Positions 10,643-23,506 of a stretch of DNA of 64,000 nt are shown here, one piece after another; within the stretch, counting starts at the first letter, position 1, and the number at the start of each line of letters is the position of its first letter. The notes below the pieces were generated by a model. The model saw nothing but the letters and a program-made list of their open reading frames with translations, was not told the origin of the DNA and ran no database searches. A program made the position numbers and the translations under genes. The DNA comes from Primula veris (Eukaryota > Streptophyta > Magnoliopsida > Ericales > Primulaceae), in NCBI GenBank assembly GCA_963682055.1, contig OY821741.1, forward strand, positions 25,676,711 through 25,740,710. The letters run 5' to 3'.

Positions 10643-13600
10643 CACACAACAGAAGAAAGTTGAACAAAATATTCAGAACAATAAATGAAATTACAGTTAG
10701 ATGAACATATTCAGAAACAATATAAATTGCGTTTTTCGACTTCTTTTTCTTGTCAACCCCATAAGATCATAAATCCAAATGTTTAAGCCACATTGTGACA
10801 TTGTTTCAAAAACTTCCAAGATATCGTACTTATCACCTCTTACCATGGAAATGATTTCTGACAAACTTGACAACAAAACTATTCAACTGAAGTCACACAT
10901 AAAGAGCAATTGAAAGGTACGAATGTCACAATACAGAGGAGTAAGTTTTGGCATCGTTCGACATTATAGTATTTTTAGAAAGTTTTTTTTGGCATCATAT
11001 TAAGCAGCGCTAAAAAGGTTCTTTTAGAATTTTAACATTACCATATTTTTGGGCTTAATTTTTCTATGTGATCGTTGGCGACGAGGGAATGTGGGAATCA
11101 ATTTTGTGGAAGCTAATTTCTCAGTAGTTTCAGACACCTCCAATATTGACCTACTTGAAACGACTTCTAATGCCAAAATAACAAGTGGACCTTTTGGCAA
11201 AGACTTTGTTTTTTCATCTGCAAAGCCAACAATAAAAGATATCAACTTTTAAGTTGGACAACCAAGGGTTATTTAGTTAGACCTTTTAGCTTGGCTAATT
11301 TCATTATTTGCTTCAACGTTGCAATTCTTTTGGATGTCTAGCTTATTATTCACAACTGTTTAGGTTTTCTGAACTGAAAAGGCTAAAAGCCTTGAGCCAA
11401 ATGGACCCACGTTTTCTTCCGGCTCAAATAAGCCAGTTTATCTTCTCAAAATCTGCCTTAAAACAAAAGTCATAAGTAACACAACTTCTGTACAAAAGAA
11501 TGACCTTAAAATCAGCACGTAAACAAGACTATGGTCATGCCCCTTGCTTTATCTTCAGTTAACAGATCCTATCATTCTATTTAGTGATGGAAGTTGGATC
11601 CAGAAACTGCTCAGGGGAGTGGCCCGAGTGGGCGGAAATCATATATTTTACATATAATTAATTTTAGGGAATTTAAATGCTAGTAAATAGAATTTCTTTA
11701 GGGGGACTAATGTGCATTCTTTCCAATTTTATACAAAAACACATATTTTCATAGGGAGTAGACTGAAGCCCATGTATGAAACAATGTTTTACAATGTATT
11801 TTAACAAAATATTACCAATTTTAGACTTTCGGCACCTTGCACGAAGCTTGTTTTTAGCCCCAGCCATTAAGGAATCGTGGTTCCGCCACTATTACGGATT
11901 GTTTGGTTCCAAGCTTGCTGCTTTTACGCAAAAGCTGGCATTTGAGTTTCAGAAAGAAATAAAATTACGCTCATCAGTTCATCAAGCTTCAACCCAGTTT
12001 TTTTTTAAAATCAGAAACTTAACTAAAGCGCTTTTTCAAGAGTTACGCTAAAACCATAAAAAGCAGAAAAGCGAGCTTTATAAGCTTCGCAACGAGCTTA
12101 TATCAAGTTTAAAACCGAGCTTTTTCATTACGAAGCGAGCTTTTTAAAACAGTGAGCTTAAAAGTATCATAAAAATATCAGCTTTTAAGCTAGAAAACCA
12201 AGTGCAGTCCAGATTTTAAGAAGAAAAAAGTGAGCAAAAAAGTTGCAACCAAACAAGGACAAAATAAGATTCTAGTAAATAATAGTACAAACAATACTTA
12301 AATCAACTACCTTAAAGTGAAAACAAAAAGGTGATTCAACTATGACTAGCATTTTAATTACCAGCAATAAGGCAAAAACAAAATTAAGGCTTCCCAAATA
12401 TGAATCAGTAATATTAATATAATTGATGTGAATAAAAATATAAATGGTATTAATGTTAGAATATGCATATGTTGTGTTACCTAAAAAGTATTTTCTTCTT
12501 GTTTGGAGAGAGAGAGAGACTTTAACAATTTAGTATCAAACATTTAAGTTTTATCAATTTAGATTGTTACATGTCGATATTCGTCCTCCATTTAGAAAAA
12601 CTCGTGAGTAACAAAATGACGCTTTCTCTCACCTATAGGGTATCACATAGTGAGTGTAACTGCATTAATATACGTCAAAAACAAATCTCCAAATGTGACA
12701 TATAATGATTACAATTTTATCGATTATGACATTATGTTGTCAGACCCTTAATTAAACGAAAATCGGTAGACTACGACCCAAATTGATAAAATTTAAAGGT
12801 TGATTACTAAATTGCTAAAAATCAAAACACTGGGTACTAAACAACTTCTTCCCGATTATTAACTACAATATGTTTTTCTTGTAAAAGTAGGTAAATCGTT
12901 TTTTTTTATTCTTCTTTTCTTTTATTGATTGTTTTTATTTTTTGATAAGTGACTTTTATTGATTGTTAGTTGAGAATTTTCATTTTAAAGTTTCAGTTTT
13001 CCAAAATAACGAAAATATATTGTGGGATCTTATCATTTCCGCATACTAAAAAAAGCTTTATCGTGCAAGAGTACTACTATTAGAAGGATATATTTAAGGA
13101 TGCAAATGAGCTGAAGCTAACCGACCGTGGCATAATTTGGGCTGAGCTTAATTTATTAGCTTGATTGTTTTCTGATACTTATTATAATTACGTCAATCAA
13201 ACTCTTGACTACGATCAATCATAATGATAATCTTCCAACCAAAAGAGAATGCTAGCCTAGACAACCACGGTGCTACTGGCTACCGAGACAATATCCATTT
13301 ATTTCCGACCCAGCGACCTGTAAATGTAATGCTAATCGTTCTCAAATGTGATCTTTATTGGCGTTACTCGATACAGTAAACTATAAGTAAAGGAAACTTT
13401 TGCATGGTATTAAAACTTTTGCATTTTGCTAAAAATGATCAATGTAAGAATAGTGTTACAACATTGAACTATAAGGAAAGGAAGAAGCTTATAAATAATG
13501 AAGCTTCCTTATCTACCGTCACAGAAGGTTTTACTACTTTACTAATGCTACAAGCTATTCAACTACTAAAGACTTCTACAACTAAGATACAAAATTATGC

Positions 13601-13715
13601 TTCCACCAGTTTCGTAACAATTCAGCATCACAAACTGAAAAGTCGCATTTCAAGGAATCTCACCTTCGTAGAGATGTGAAATTAAGCTAATTATTTTATC
13701 ATCACTTAACTTCAA
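10643..13715. other. Intergenic DNA, no gene recognised
   Basis: AT-rich with only short ORFs that lack recognisable domains. It contains a MITE-like repeat at 11899-12256, a short GA run near 12510 and T-rich tracts. I see no exon with a recognisable product. Confidence 0.6.
11899..12256. mobile_element. hAT-like MITE candidate
   Basis: The ends carry an inverted repeat, TTGTTTGGTT at the left and AACCAAACAA at the right. The interior repeats GAGCTTnnAAGCTT-like words and has no ORF. A short piece around 12199-12216 (GTGCAGTCCAGATTT) recurs in an intron of the PPR gene near 33917. No clean 8-bp target duplication is visible. Confidence 0.4.
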
Positions 13716-15716
13716 TCATTTTGATGTTGTTGCCTCCAGATCAGAGAGTATAGCATCCATGACCTCAAAGTAAGGCCAGGTATTCTTCGCCTTATCGTCA
13801 CTCTTGCATTCCTGTGAGATGGTGATCATTGCTTAGCTCGATGATTAAAACATTAGTTATCATGGTCGATTAGCACATGAATATACATGCCCAAGGCATG
13901 AGGTGGAACTCAATCCTCATACATAACTAAAGATATGTACGAGTTTCTGCACACTAATTTATCATTTAACCTGCAAGTGCCTAAGAGATTTAATATTAAT
14001 GTTAATGAGTATATTGGTCTACTCGAACAATTAATACGTAACTATTATTTTAGAGTTGAAATTGCAATGTCACTGTACTGATTGTATCATTTCATGTAGA
14101 TTGGTCGATAAATTATAAATTCAAATAATATAGTCTGCTAATTTCAAAAGCTGATAGGTTGGTATATTATAAAAAGGGATATTTTCTATTAAGAACAAAC
14201 CTCGTATTTCTGGACCAGAGATGTCCACAAAGACTTGCACTGACCAGGAGTTCGGTTAAAACCATAGACCAACATACTTGCAGATATCTCTTCCCAAAGT
14301 GCCATTTTCCTTTTCACAACTTGAAATTTTTCATGTAATTCGCCCCTCAAACTGATTATCTTTCACTTCTTCAGGTTTCCATTTGTTCCTCTTCGTGGGC
14401 TTTGGAGATTCTAATTGAACTTCAGCTAAATCATCAACTTTAATTTCATTCTTAGTTTCCAACTTTTCCTCTTCCTTTGGAAGAGAACTATCGACATCTT
14501 TAGACAGGGACTCGAGCGGAGATAACTCGACAAAGGATTTCCAGAAATCATCCGACTCATCGGTATTAAGAGAGAGAGTCTCAGCTGAATCAGAACCTGA
14601 TGTGCTGGTTTCCTCAGATAATGGCATAACATCTTCCTTGAAGGTCTCTATATTGTGGGAAGAAAAAGAAAACATGTTACATGTCTAAAGAGAATGATGA
14701 AAGAAAGAAGAGATAGTTGGATTGGTGATGCGAACCGTGTTCTGTCATGTACTCCTATACTTGGTATAAAGGAAAAGTTCAAAGAATGCTGTAAGACGAT
14801 TAGAAAATAGCGTGCCAAATCTTGCATATAAAAGCCGTTAAGTAAACTTATGTGTAATGTGGATAAATATGGAAAATTTATTTATAAACTAATACTAATA
14901 CTACCTTGTATCATGAGGTAAAATAAACTTATTTTCTTCATCTCAGCTGCAACCTAATTCGCTTTTCACTTGCATAACTGATAAATACACTCACCAAGGA
15001 TTTCCTTCCCCCCCCGGAAGAACATCCATACACCCACCCTAAAAAACTTACTCAAAAACCTTACACTCTAACGTGGCAGACGTGGACCGATAATGTATTA
15101 ACTGCCCAATGGTTTTGAAAAACTGGGAATATATGTTTGGTCCATGCATTGTGGTGTTAGTAGGTGAGGAGGATACGAAAAAATTGTGAGCAATTGAATA
15201 CTTCTTTTTACGTCACAATATAAGCATAGAAAGAACGGAAATGGATGTGCACCTTCCACTTCTTGTCGTATGTTTTTTAACAATTGTTCCTCACTCTTCT
15301 CTCTCTTTTTTGAATAACCATCAGCTCCTTTTCGTAGTGCCGAAATTCCGGAACCATCATATGATTTTCCAGATAACTTTGAGTCAATCTCATCTGATCT
15401 AACCGCTAATGGATTTTCTAAAGCAACGGCAATAACTTCAGGTCTTTTACTACTATATTTCCTCACCATTTTCCTTAATACCTCAGAAACGGTTCTTTCC
15501 ATGTGTGCTAAAGGAGAATTCAACGGGCAACTTGAAAGTGCTGCATGCGCGGCTTTATGTAATGCGTCTAAAAGCTTTCCTTTGTGAAGCCATAAACAAC
15601 GAGTTGTAATTCTGATTTTCCCTTTTAATGTTCTCACGTCCATGTCTTCAGCATCTTGAGGGCGCATTATTTCCATGCTGCAAAATTTCAACAGAATAAA
15701 TACCTGAATTCGAAAC

Positions 15717-16176
15717 GGTAAAAAGCAAATCAAACCCCCACCTATTATAAAAATTGGTATAAACCCCTGTGTACTTTAGAAAATTTGCAATTAGCCCCAA
15801 TGTACTAACAACTTTTTTACAATTAACCCCCATGTTTGATTTGAAATGGCATAACTGCGTCTGTTGGTCCGTCTAGGATAATTACTTCTGAAACATGTTT
15901 CTTGTCAATTTCTATGCACGTAGCAGGTGGGTAATGGAAAAAACAATTTAAGTATTTTTTAAAGCAAAACAAAGTCCTAAAAAATGGAATCAGAAAAATG
16001 AATAAACTATCCAAAACTGAAAGTTGGACACCAAGTTACGTCATTTTAAAGTTAGCCCTGGGGGTTGTTTACAAGAATTAGATGCTAGATAGGGATTAAT
16101 TGCAATCTAGCAAAGTATATGGGGGTAATATGCAAAACACTCGGTACATAGTGGTTATTTGCTATTTGCCCATTTC
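15717..16176. mobile_element. MITE-like repeat replacing RNase J central exons
   Basis: AGCAAATCAAACCCCCACCTA at the left resembles the inverse of the right end (CACTATG...TTATTTGCT), and the interior contains several GGGGGTT or AACCCCC words. No ORF. It occupies the place between the TTGSQ exon and the SMEIM exon, where the missing catalytic exons should be. Confidence 0.4.
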
Positions 16177-16479
16177 AGTATCAATGAAGATTAGTGTCAG
16201 AAAGGACAACTTAAAATAGTACATTAGTCAAACACAAGCCATAATTAATGGCTAACGAAAAAAGAGGAACCATGATAAACTAAAAGGAATCTGAAATTTC
16301 TTACTTGAGATCCAGTTGTAACAATAAGTAAATCTTTTGGGGCATAAGCATCAATATCTTCCGCTTTCACCTGCAGAAAAGAAAGAAAAGCGCGTTGAGG
16401 AAATTGAAGTAGACGAATCAAGTAGTGAAATTCCAAATAAAAGGCCTTTTTATAAAACAGAAAGGAACCGGTTAGGCTA

Positions 16480-16581
<102 letters not shown>

Positions 16582-17303
16582 CTAACACAAGGTCAACATT
16601 ACTAACAGATTTAACTCTAATATTTGGTGTTTAATGTTGTATACAGTCCTTCCAAAAACGGGGAAATATCATTTTATCAACCTCAAAATTCACGAATTTT
16701 ACACTGCTCGACTTATCAGAATTCAGGAGTGCTTATGATTGAAAATTTAAAGCTGGGATACTACTTGCTCTATTTTGTGCAGATTGATGCTCAGTATACG
16801 AACGTGATCAAACATATCTGGTGATTCAGGGTTGAAATTTTAGCCTTGGTGTCATAAATTTTTGATTTTATGTAGGTAGATGTTTAATTTATCAAACTTA
16901 ATAGTATGGCGTACTGACTGGTTAAAGCTGATAGGTCGGTGAACAAAAGTGATAATTTGTCATTCACAAAACAATGATGAAACAGGAAAGCTTACCAACT
17001 TTCTACCAGTCAAATCAGCAGCGGCTTTTACACTACCCAGGCGATGTATATTTGATGCAAACTGAGTTGTGATAACTCTTCCTGTAGCCGCCGAAATGCG
17101 TCTCATTAACGAATCAGCCACGACAGACTCGCTAAAAGTCCTTCCAGGTGACAGCACGTTCGTCGAGTCACTCATCATCTGCAAAGTAATTAAAACAATG
17201 ATCTCATGTCTGCTTTTAAGGGTTATGCCTCCGTACTGCAATCAAACTAAAACCTCTAGGGCTGATGTACAGTATCATCCCAATAATCTGGATAAAACAT
17301 CAG

Positions 17304-17722
17304 TTTGATCTCCACAGTTTCAATTGCAACACTAATGGTTCCCATACTTTTGGATGAAATTCTGTTTTGACCCCATTGTTTAAACTGGCACACTAATGGT
17401 CCCTACAATTTAAGTAACTTACACTTATAGTCTTATATTATATAATGTACGGGTATGGTATCCGACTACCATATGGATACAACAATATTATAAAGTAAAA
17501 AATGATATAGGTTACCATACAGCTAGGACACGGCAATCATGTGAATATAAAAAAGACTATTGGTCCCCATGGGAAGGGACCAGCAATGTAACGTACTGAA
17601 ATTATGATGACGAGTATTGTTGTAATCGAAACTATGGGACCACCAATGTAACTTACTCAAACTATGAGGACCAATAGTGTTGCAACTAAAAGTGTGGGCA
17701 CCAGATCACAAATTTCCTCCAA
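17304..17722. mobile_element. MITE-like inverted-repeat element in RNase J intron
   Basis: The left end (TTTGATCT, CACAGTTTCAATTGCAACAC) matches the inverse of the right end (GTGTTGCAACTAAAAGTGTG, AGATCACAAA). ACTAATGGTYCC-like words recur inside. A related sequence lies in a CDC20 intron at about 50750-51010. Confidence 0.5.
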
Positions 17723-18381
17723 GTAAGGTGACCGTTTCTGTAACTCACCCAAACTAAAACAAGCAAAAACTAAAAACAAAAAGAATTGGCACACAAAAAC
17801 AGCGGGCTTACATTACTCCCTCCTTCGATAATTCCTCTAAGGCTGTACAGTCAAACACTTTTCCATTCAATGGAGACTCGTCAATCTGTTAAATAACAAT
17901 CAAATTTATTAGTAAAAAAATTGATTGAAAAATACTACGAGTAGATGTAGTAAAGTAGAAAAAGAGACGACCTTCCAGTCCCCAGTGTGAAGAATAGTGC
18001 CATCAGCACAACGAAGAACTAATCCACAGCAATCAGGAATAGAATGGGTTACCCTTATAGGCTCTATTTCAAATGGACCAGCATTGAATCTCTTCTTTGT
18101 TTTAAATACTTTAAGTCTAGACGGTACAAATATACTGTACTCCTTCAAACGCTTCTTTATAAGCTGTTGAAAGAAAACTGTATTATCATCCATCAAACTT
18201 ACAGAGCAGTAACACACATTTTAATGAACGTACATGCACTTTTTTGTGAACTACCATGGTCCAAAATTTGCTTTCCCCCCTCAAAAATACATACAAATTT
18301 ATATACTTCAGAGTTAAGACATGCCTCCATTGTAAAGGATGAGGCAAATATTGGTGTGCGAGAATCAAGTGTTGGGATAAC

Positions 18382-20553
18382 CTGCTTAACAAGTTCTCTG
18401 GATTAATCAACAATTAAAATAGTATATAACACGCTGTCTGAAGAATTATAGAAGAGGAAAATGAATATAAGAAGAATAGAGGAACGTTAATATCTTAAAA
18501 AAAGAAGCAGAAACAGCACGAATTGGAGGAAAGAGAAGCTGGATGTAAAGTTTAACCAAGTCTTTTGCACAACCTTCCTCTATTAGGCTGCTACTTTCAC
18601 TCAAATGTCATCTTTCAACAAAAACAACTATCTACTACAGAAATGAAAATGCCACATAAGTTTAAAAACATGTATGAATTTGCACACCGTGAACTTTAGA
18701 TTTGAAATACAAGTGTAGCAGAAGTGTTTATGGTCCAATAGAGGCAAAATATGTTGCACCTACATTTTTTTATCACCACATGCTTTGAAAAATGTGGACA
18801 AAAAATATGGACAAAAAATGTTTGATCACCACATGCTCTGAAAAGTTAAACTTGTTAAAAACTGGATCAAACAATGTATACAAAGCTTTTTTATAGTTTC
18901 ATTTAGATAAAGATCAAAGAGAACATATGAACTTTTAAATTGCACAAACAGTAAAGAACTCTGCGACAACTCACAAACAGCTATTCAAAACCTGCTCAAT
19001 CTTATATAAATGTTACAAGTATTAAAATTTATTCTGTAATCGAATATCAATAGCAGCAGCCGTAATCCATACTGAAAGTTGGACTGCTAATAGTACTGTT
19101 AGTGTTAACATACACATGGAAGTCTGTTTTGCGACTTTAAGTTTACGTCGTTTACAGGGAAGACGGAAATCGCAAGTCATGATATTCATGTTAACTATGA
19201 ATTGCACCAATGGCTTGTACAGTCTCCTTGAGAATTGAGATGCATAAATCCTGCAATTGCTGTACTTAGCTATGGAAAAAGCGAAATTTATGTTAAGAAA
19301 CCAAAACAAGTGACTTGACAAAATCTGATCTTTGAGGTTAGATGGTAAATCAAATGAAAGAGGAATTGGAAGAAAATGAAAGAGAGAATAGTGATCTCTG
19401 CAATTTGCTATTATAAGACTATTAAGTTACAAAACTTATCTTCTACAAATGAGTTTCCAATTATTTACCAACCTCAGTTGCAGCTATCTACTTGTACTAG
19501 CAAGTCTTTTAAGACTCATGGATTAATGAACACGGCATGCTATACTTACCGATCCGGTACAAACCAAGTAATAGATCCTGTCATTTTGATTTGTTGTGTA
19601 TTTGGCATGAAAACCAGTTTTCAAACCAATTAGTGTTAAAAGCAGCCCTGCCACTTCCTTATCTGATGCTTAATCTGTTACTTTATCATTTGCCTTGATG
19701 AACGGCCACCAGCTCTAGTATCTTGTCCCTTGATTACCTTATCTCAGCTAAGACCAGCTCTAATCTTATGATTACTAAGTATGAAAAGTCGTACTTGTTA
19801 AGAAATAAAAACAGTAATACGAAATCATAGGTGCACAGCGAAAATTAAGTAATCATTTGCGTATTACATGGTCACCTAGTTTACTAAGAGTACTATCTTT
19901 CCAACAAATATCATCAAAATAACTTCAATGTAAATAAATTTTGAACTTGAAAATTCCAATTTGATAATCCAACATGATACTCTGTAACATGTATAACACT
20001 GGTTTTTTAATCACCAACGGTCCAACCCAACCCGTCTCACCATTTTTACCAGCACGAGTTTAATACCAAATAATGACACTAATTCAATCATAGATTCATA
20101 CTTCACTCAAGTTTTTCATCGTATATATAAGTGCAATTTACTACTATTATTATTTTTGTAAACTAAACTTTACAAACTAACCCATTAGCATGAATATCAT
20201 ACTCAGATCTAAATTCCAACTTAGTGCTAACAGCCAGATGTGAACAAATACAAGGTAACAACTGCAAGCATTCATCTTAATTAGAAGATCTAAACATCAT
20301 ATATGGATAACTACTATTCTTTAACCGAGATGCACTCTCAGGACACTCTTTAACCAAGAACAACAACATTAAAAAATAATAGGTGACTAAGTTCCACATT
20401 TAAGATCGTATCTTGACCTACAAATTAGCAAAGCTATAATCAAATCTGGGACTTCTCTTACAAATTTAAGAAGGGGAGAAACTTTTCATGACTATCGAAC
20501 ACATCCTCCAAACTAGAATTGGCTTGTATCGTCTAGCAAACTACTCAACTTCT
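18382..20553. other. No gene seen between RNase J remnant and BUB3.3
   Basis: I read the minus strand looking for the missing N-terminal RNase J exons (the HGHEDH segment) and found none. Only short, unremarkable ORFs are present. Confidence 0.6.
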
Positions 20554-21555
20554 TCACATAATGTTCCCATAAACCTTATTGAGTTTAGAACTGCTTACAG
20601 ATGAGGGTCCAACAAAAAATTCATCTGTTTTATAAATGAATATTTTAGGAGCCTCTTTCATTTCATTTGCTACTCGGTACGAGTGGCTTGATGCAACAGC
20701 CAGCAACCCTCCTCCACAGTTAAAAGATAAGGACGACGTGCTATTTGGGCACCTCGGCAGCTGTTTTAGTCTCCGTTTACACTGGGCATCCCAAGCTACA
20801 ACATACCCTTTTTCATTACCAGTGACAAAAGCACCAGAAACGGAAGGACTGGACGCAACATCATTCACCGATACAACATGATGCAACCCCTCTTTCGACT
20901 TGGGCAGACTCCAAAACATGTATCCCTTTTCACGAGAATTAAGATGCTCCACAACAACTCGTCCATCAACCAAGCCTGCCATAAACCCTTCACTATTCTC
21001 AATCCGCCTAACACAACGAACTTGAACACCGTTACAAAACTCCTTAACACACTCCGACATATTCAGGTTACGCAAATCGAAAAATTTCACCGACGACCCA
21101 ACAGCTGCCATCAAATTAAATCCACAAACCGACACAGATTCCACTGCTTCCAAACTGACGAAACTGTTTACAGCCTTTTTCGATCGTGTGTCCCAAGACA
21201 GTAACTTTCTATCCCAGCCAGTAGAAATTAACTGACCCGTAGTATCTAAATATTCCACACAACACACCGAATCACTGTGCATACCGATTGTATCTTGTAC
21301 ACCTGAATCCAAGTCATACATTCTAATACAACAATCGGATCCGGCACTAAAAGCAATCGACTCGGTTTTAAAACAACAGTCTATTAGTCCAGCTTCACAT
21401 TGAGAATCTACCCTAACACTCGATGTGTCCACATCGTAGAGTCGTAAATTAGAGTCCCATGAAGAAATTAGAAGATGGTTTGATTTCGGACCGAATCGGA
21501 TTCTCGAAATCGCGTCGCTAATAGGGTTTTGAAACTCCAAACATGTCGAGTCCAT
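20554..21555 (-). CDS. BUB3.3: Mitotic checkpoint WD40 protein BUB3.3-like
   Basis: One uninterrupted exon of 333 codons, ATG at 21555 and stop at 20554, the usual length for plant BUB3-type proteins. WD repeats are visible as SSWDSNLRLYDV (about residues 31-42), AGSDCCIRMYDLD (about 72-84), GWDRKLLSWDTRS (about 113-125) and GNEKGYVVAWDAQ (about 250-262). The C-terminal LPRCPNSTSSLSFN and LLAVASSHSY blocks are characteristic of plant BUB3.3, as opposed to BUB3.1/3.2. BUB3 proteins are seven-bladed propellers that act in spindle checkpoint signalling at kinetochores. No stop or frameshift is seen. The neighbouring RNase J remnant lies downstream on the same strand. Confidence 0.9.
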   Translation of the reverse strand: MDSTCLEFQNPISDAISRIRFGPKSNHLLISSWDSNLRLYDVDTSSVRVDSQCEAGLIDCCFKTESIAFSAGSDCCIRMYDLDSGVQDTIGMHSDSVCCVEYLDTTGQLISTGWDRKLLSWDTRSKKAVNSFVSLEAVESVSVCGFNLMAAVGSSVKFFDLRNLNMSECVKEFCNGVQVRCVRRIENSEGFMAGLVDGRVVVEHLNSREKGYMFWSLPKSKEGLHHVVSVNDVASSPSVSGAFVTGNEKGYVVAWDAQCKRRLKQLPRCPNSTSSLSFNCGGGLLAVASSHSYRVANEMKEAPKIFIYKTDEFFVGPSSVSSSKLNKVYGNIM

Positions 21556-21997
21556 TTTGCGAGGTAAAACCCTAGATTTGAGGAGGAAAATATAGCAGGG
21601 TTTATAAATCCATATAATTGTTTTGCAACTGCTCTTTTTTATTATGCAGTGCTTTTAGCTTTTCTGCACACACAAAAAAACTAGGGGCGTTTGGTTTGCA
21701 CGCTTTTTCGCTTGTTAAAAAAGCAAGATCTTGCGTGAAAAAGCTAAACAGGCTTAAAAGCAACAAAAAAACAAGGAGTTTGATGACTTTTTAGCTTTTT
21801 CACCTAAATAATAAATAAAAAAAAAGGGAGGGGTAGAGAAGGTATAAAATGAAGAAAAGGAAAAAAGGAAAAAGGACAAAAAACAATAAATAAGATAAAG
21901 AAATTAAAATATTAAAAAAAAAAAAAAAAAAAAAAAGAGTAGTAACTGGGTGTTAAGCTTGGACGAGATTTCATATTCATATATAAAATATAAATAT
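21556..21997. other. BUB3.3 upstream region
   Basis: Promoter-proximal DNA of BUB3.3. It holds the repeat at 21682-21838 and a poly-A tract (about 21912-21936). Copia A inserted at 21998, about 440 bp upstream of the start codon, so at most this much native upstream sequence remains. Confidence 0.6.
21682..21838 (+). repeat. Repeat shared with 63017-63150
   Basis: Starts CTAGGGGCGTTTGGTTTGCA and ends with a CTTTTTCACCTAAATAAT tract plus GGGAGGGGTAGA. The copy near 63.0 kb is almost identical and in the same orientation. The GGCGTTTGG start resembles hAT-type MITE ends, but I find no matching inverted end. Confidence 0.75.
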
Positions 21998-22210
21998 TGT
22001 TGTAGGATATTATTGGACTATTGGGCTTGTACTTTATGGGCCCATGTGGGCTTATAACCCTATCCCTCTATCTATATAAAGAGGGTTAGGGGTCTTGTAT
22101 TTGACATTCATTCATACATTCTGATTAATAAAAGACCTACTGTTCACTCTCTCCCTATATCTATACATATCTCTATATATATCTATAACGAGCTAATATG
22201 TCACACAACA
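21998..22210 (+). repeat. 5' LTR of copia A
   Basis: TGTTGTAGGATATT to GTCACACAACA. TATATAAA at 22073-22080 is the likely TATA box of the LTR promoter. The following CGTTATCAGCACG is the probable primer-binding site, a variant of the usual TGGTATCAGAGC. Confidence 0.95.
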
Positions 22211-23063
22211 CGTTATCAGCACGATGCTTGCGGAGAATAGGATATACGCTCGCGGATATTGGAGATTTTGGGTAAACGCACGGATATTGGATATTTATAA
22301 ACATTGAGGTTTATCCTGGTTTTTAGGGTTTTGCTATATCGACCTTAATCAACATATCTTGTAAAAGGTATACAATTAATCGAAACTAAAAATATTCTTT
22401 TTCTGTCGAAAGCTAAAGATGATCCAGCATGTTAATTGTTACCTATAAAACCACTGCATGGTATTAATATATTGCTTGATATGTCTACTGGTTGTTAGAG
22501 ACTATACCATTTAGAATTGTTCATAAAGACCTTAATCAACATGCCTACTGCTACATGCCTACTGCTTGTTAGAGACTTGTGTAAAAGTTAATTAAGACAT
22601 GTAGAATTGTTAGATTAAATCTCCTGACTAAACATGTTACATACTAAACATAGTAGGACTAGTTTGAAACGCCCTAAAACTATTGATTACATTGTAAAAC
22701 ACTTAAGGACTAAACTGTAATTTGACAGAAACTCCTGGACTGTATATGTAATAACCTCTGTAAATTGAATATAGTTTACTGTAATTACAGTAGCGATCCC
22801 TGTAGTATGTATGTTACACTTAAAACAGTATATATGTTCATATATGTATAAAATTCGGTCCATATCTAACATAAATACGTACATGATAATTGATTAATTG
22901 GCTAGTAAATAACATTGCATGTTAATTGAATTAATTTATGAATTGCCATGTTAATAATTACTGCCATGTAATATTATTACTGCTGTTATGTATAAGATAT
23001 GTTAAAACTACCATGTATAGAATTACTTATATGGCAATAAACCGTAGATAATTGATTGATATC

Positions 23064-23447
23064 TGTAATGAACCTGGTTTGGGGGTCGAAAGAGAGAAAA
23101 GGAAAGGGATGAGTAAAATGAGAGATCGGGTCTAATCGTGATCTATTTAGAATGTGAGGGATTTAGTTGCAAAAAAAGTGGAACTTCAAGGATGACTCTT
23201 GCAATTTAGTATAACTTAGAAATAGTATAATTAGTCTTCTCATTACCTGACAAAGGGGGTGAAAACATGAAGCTTTTATCATTTAAATTCTGCACTTTCA
23301 TTTAGATTATAAGTTTTTTAATTCCTGCCTTTTTCTCTAGTACTGTTTCTTCTATCAATTATATAAACACAGAAAATTGCACCAAAAAATATTGTGTTAT
23401 TCCTATTTTGTGTCTTGCTTAGTTTAAATCTTAGTCGATTCATTACA
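23064..23447 (+). repeat. 5' LTR of orphan-ORF element
   Basis: 384 bp, TGTAATGAACC to CGATTCATTACA. TATATAAAC near 23358 is a TATA-like motif close to the 3' end of the LTR. The partner LTR is at 25839-26222. Confidence 0.95.
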
Positions 23448-23506
23448 ACTGGTATCAGAGCAGTCGATTCTACTCCAGACACGTTTTCACTGCATTCTAA
23501 CACCTC

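Noticed and set aside
17812..17890. Exact 3' boundary of the RNase J IDESPLNG exon
   Set aside because: The exon ends either at a GT that omits V-T-L or at one that breaks the frame; I left the boundary approximate and did not choose.
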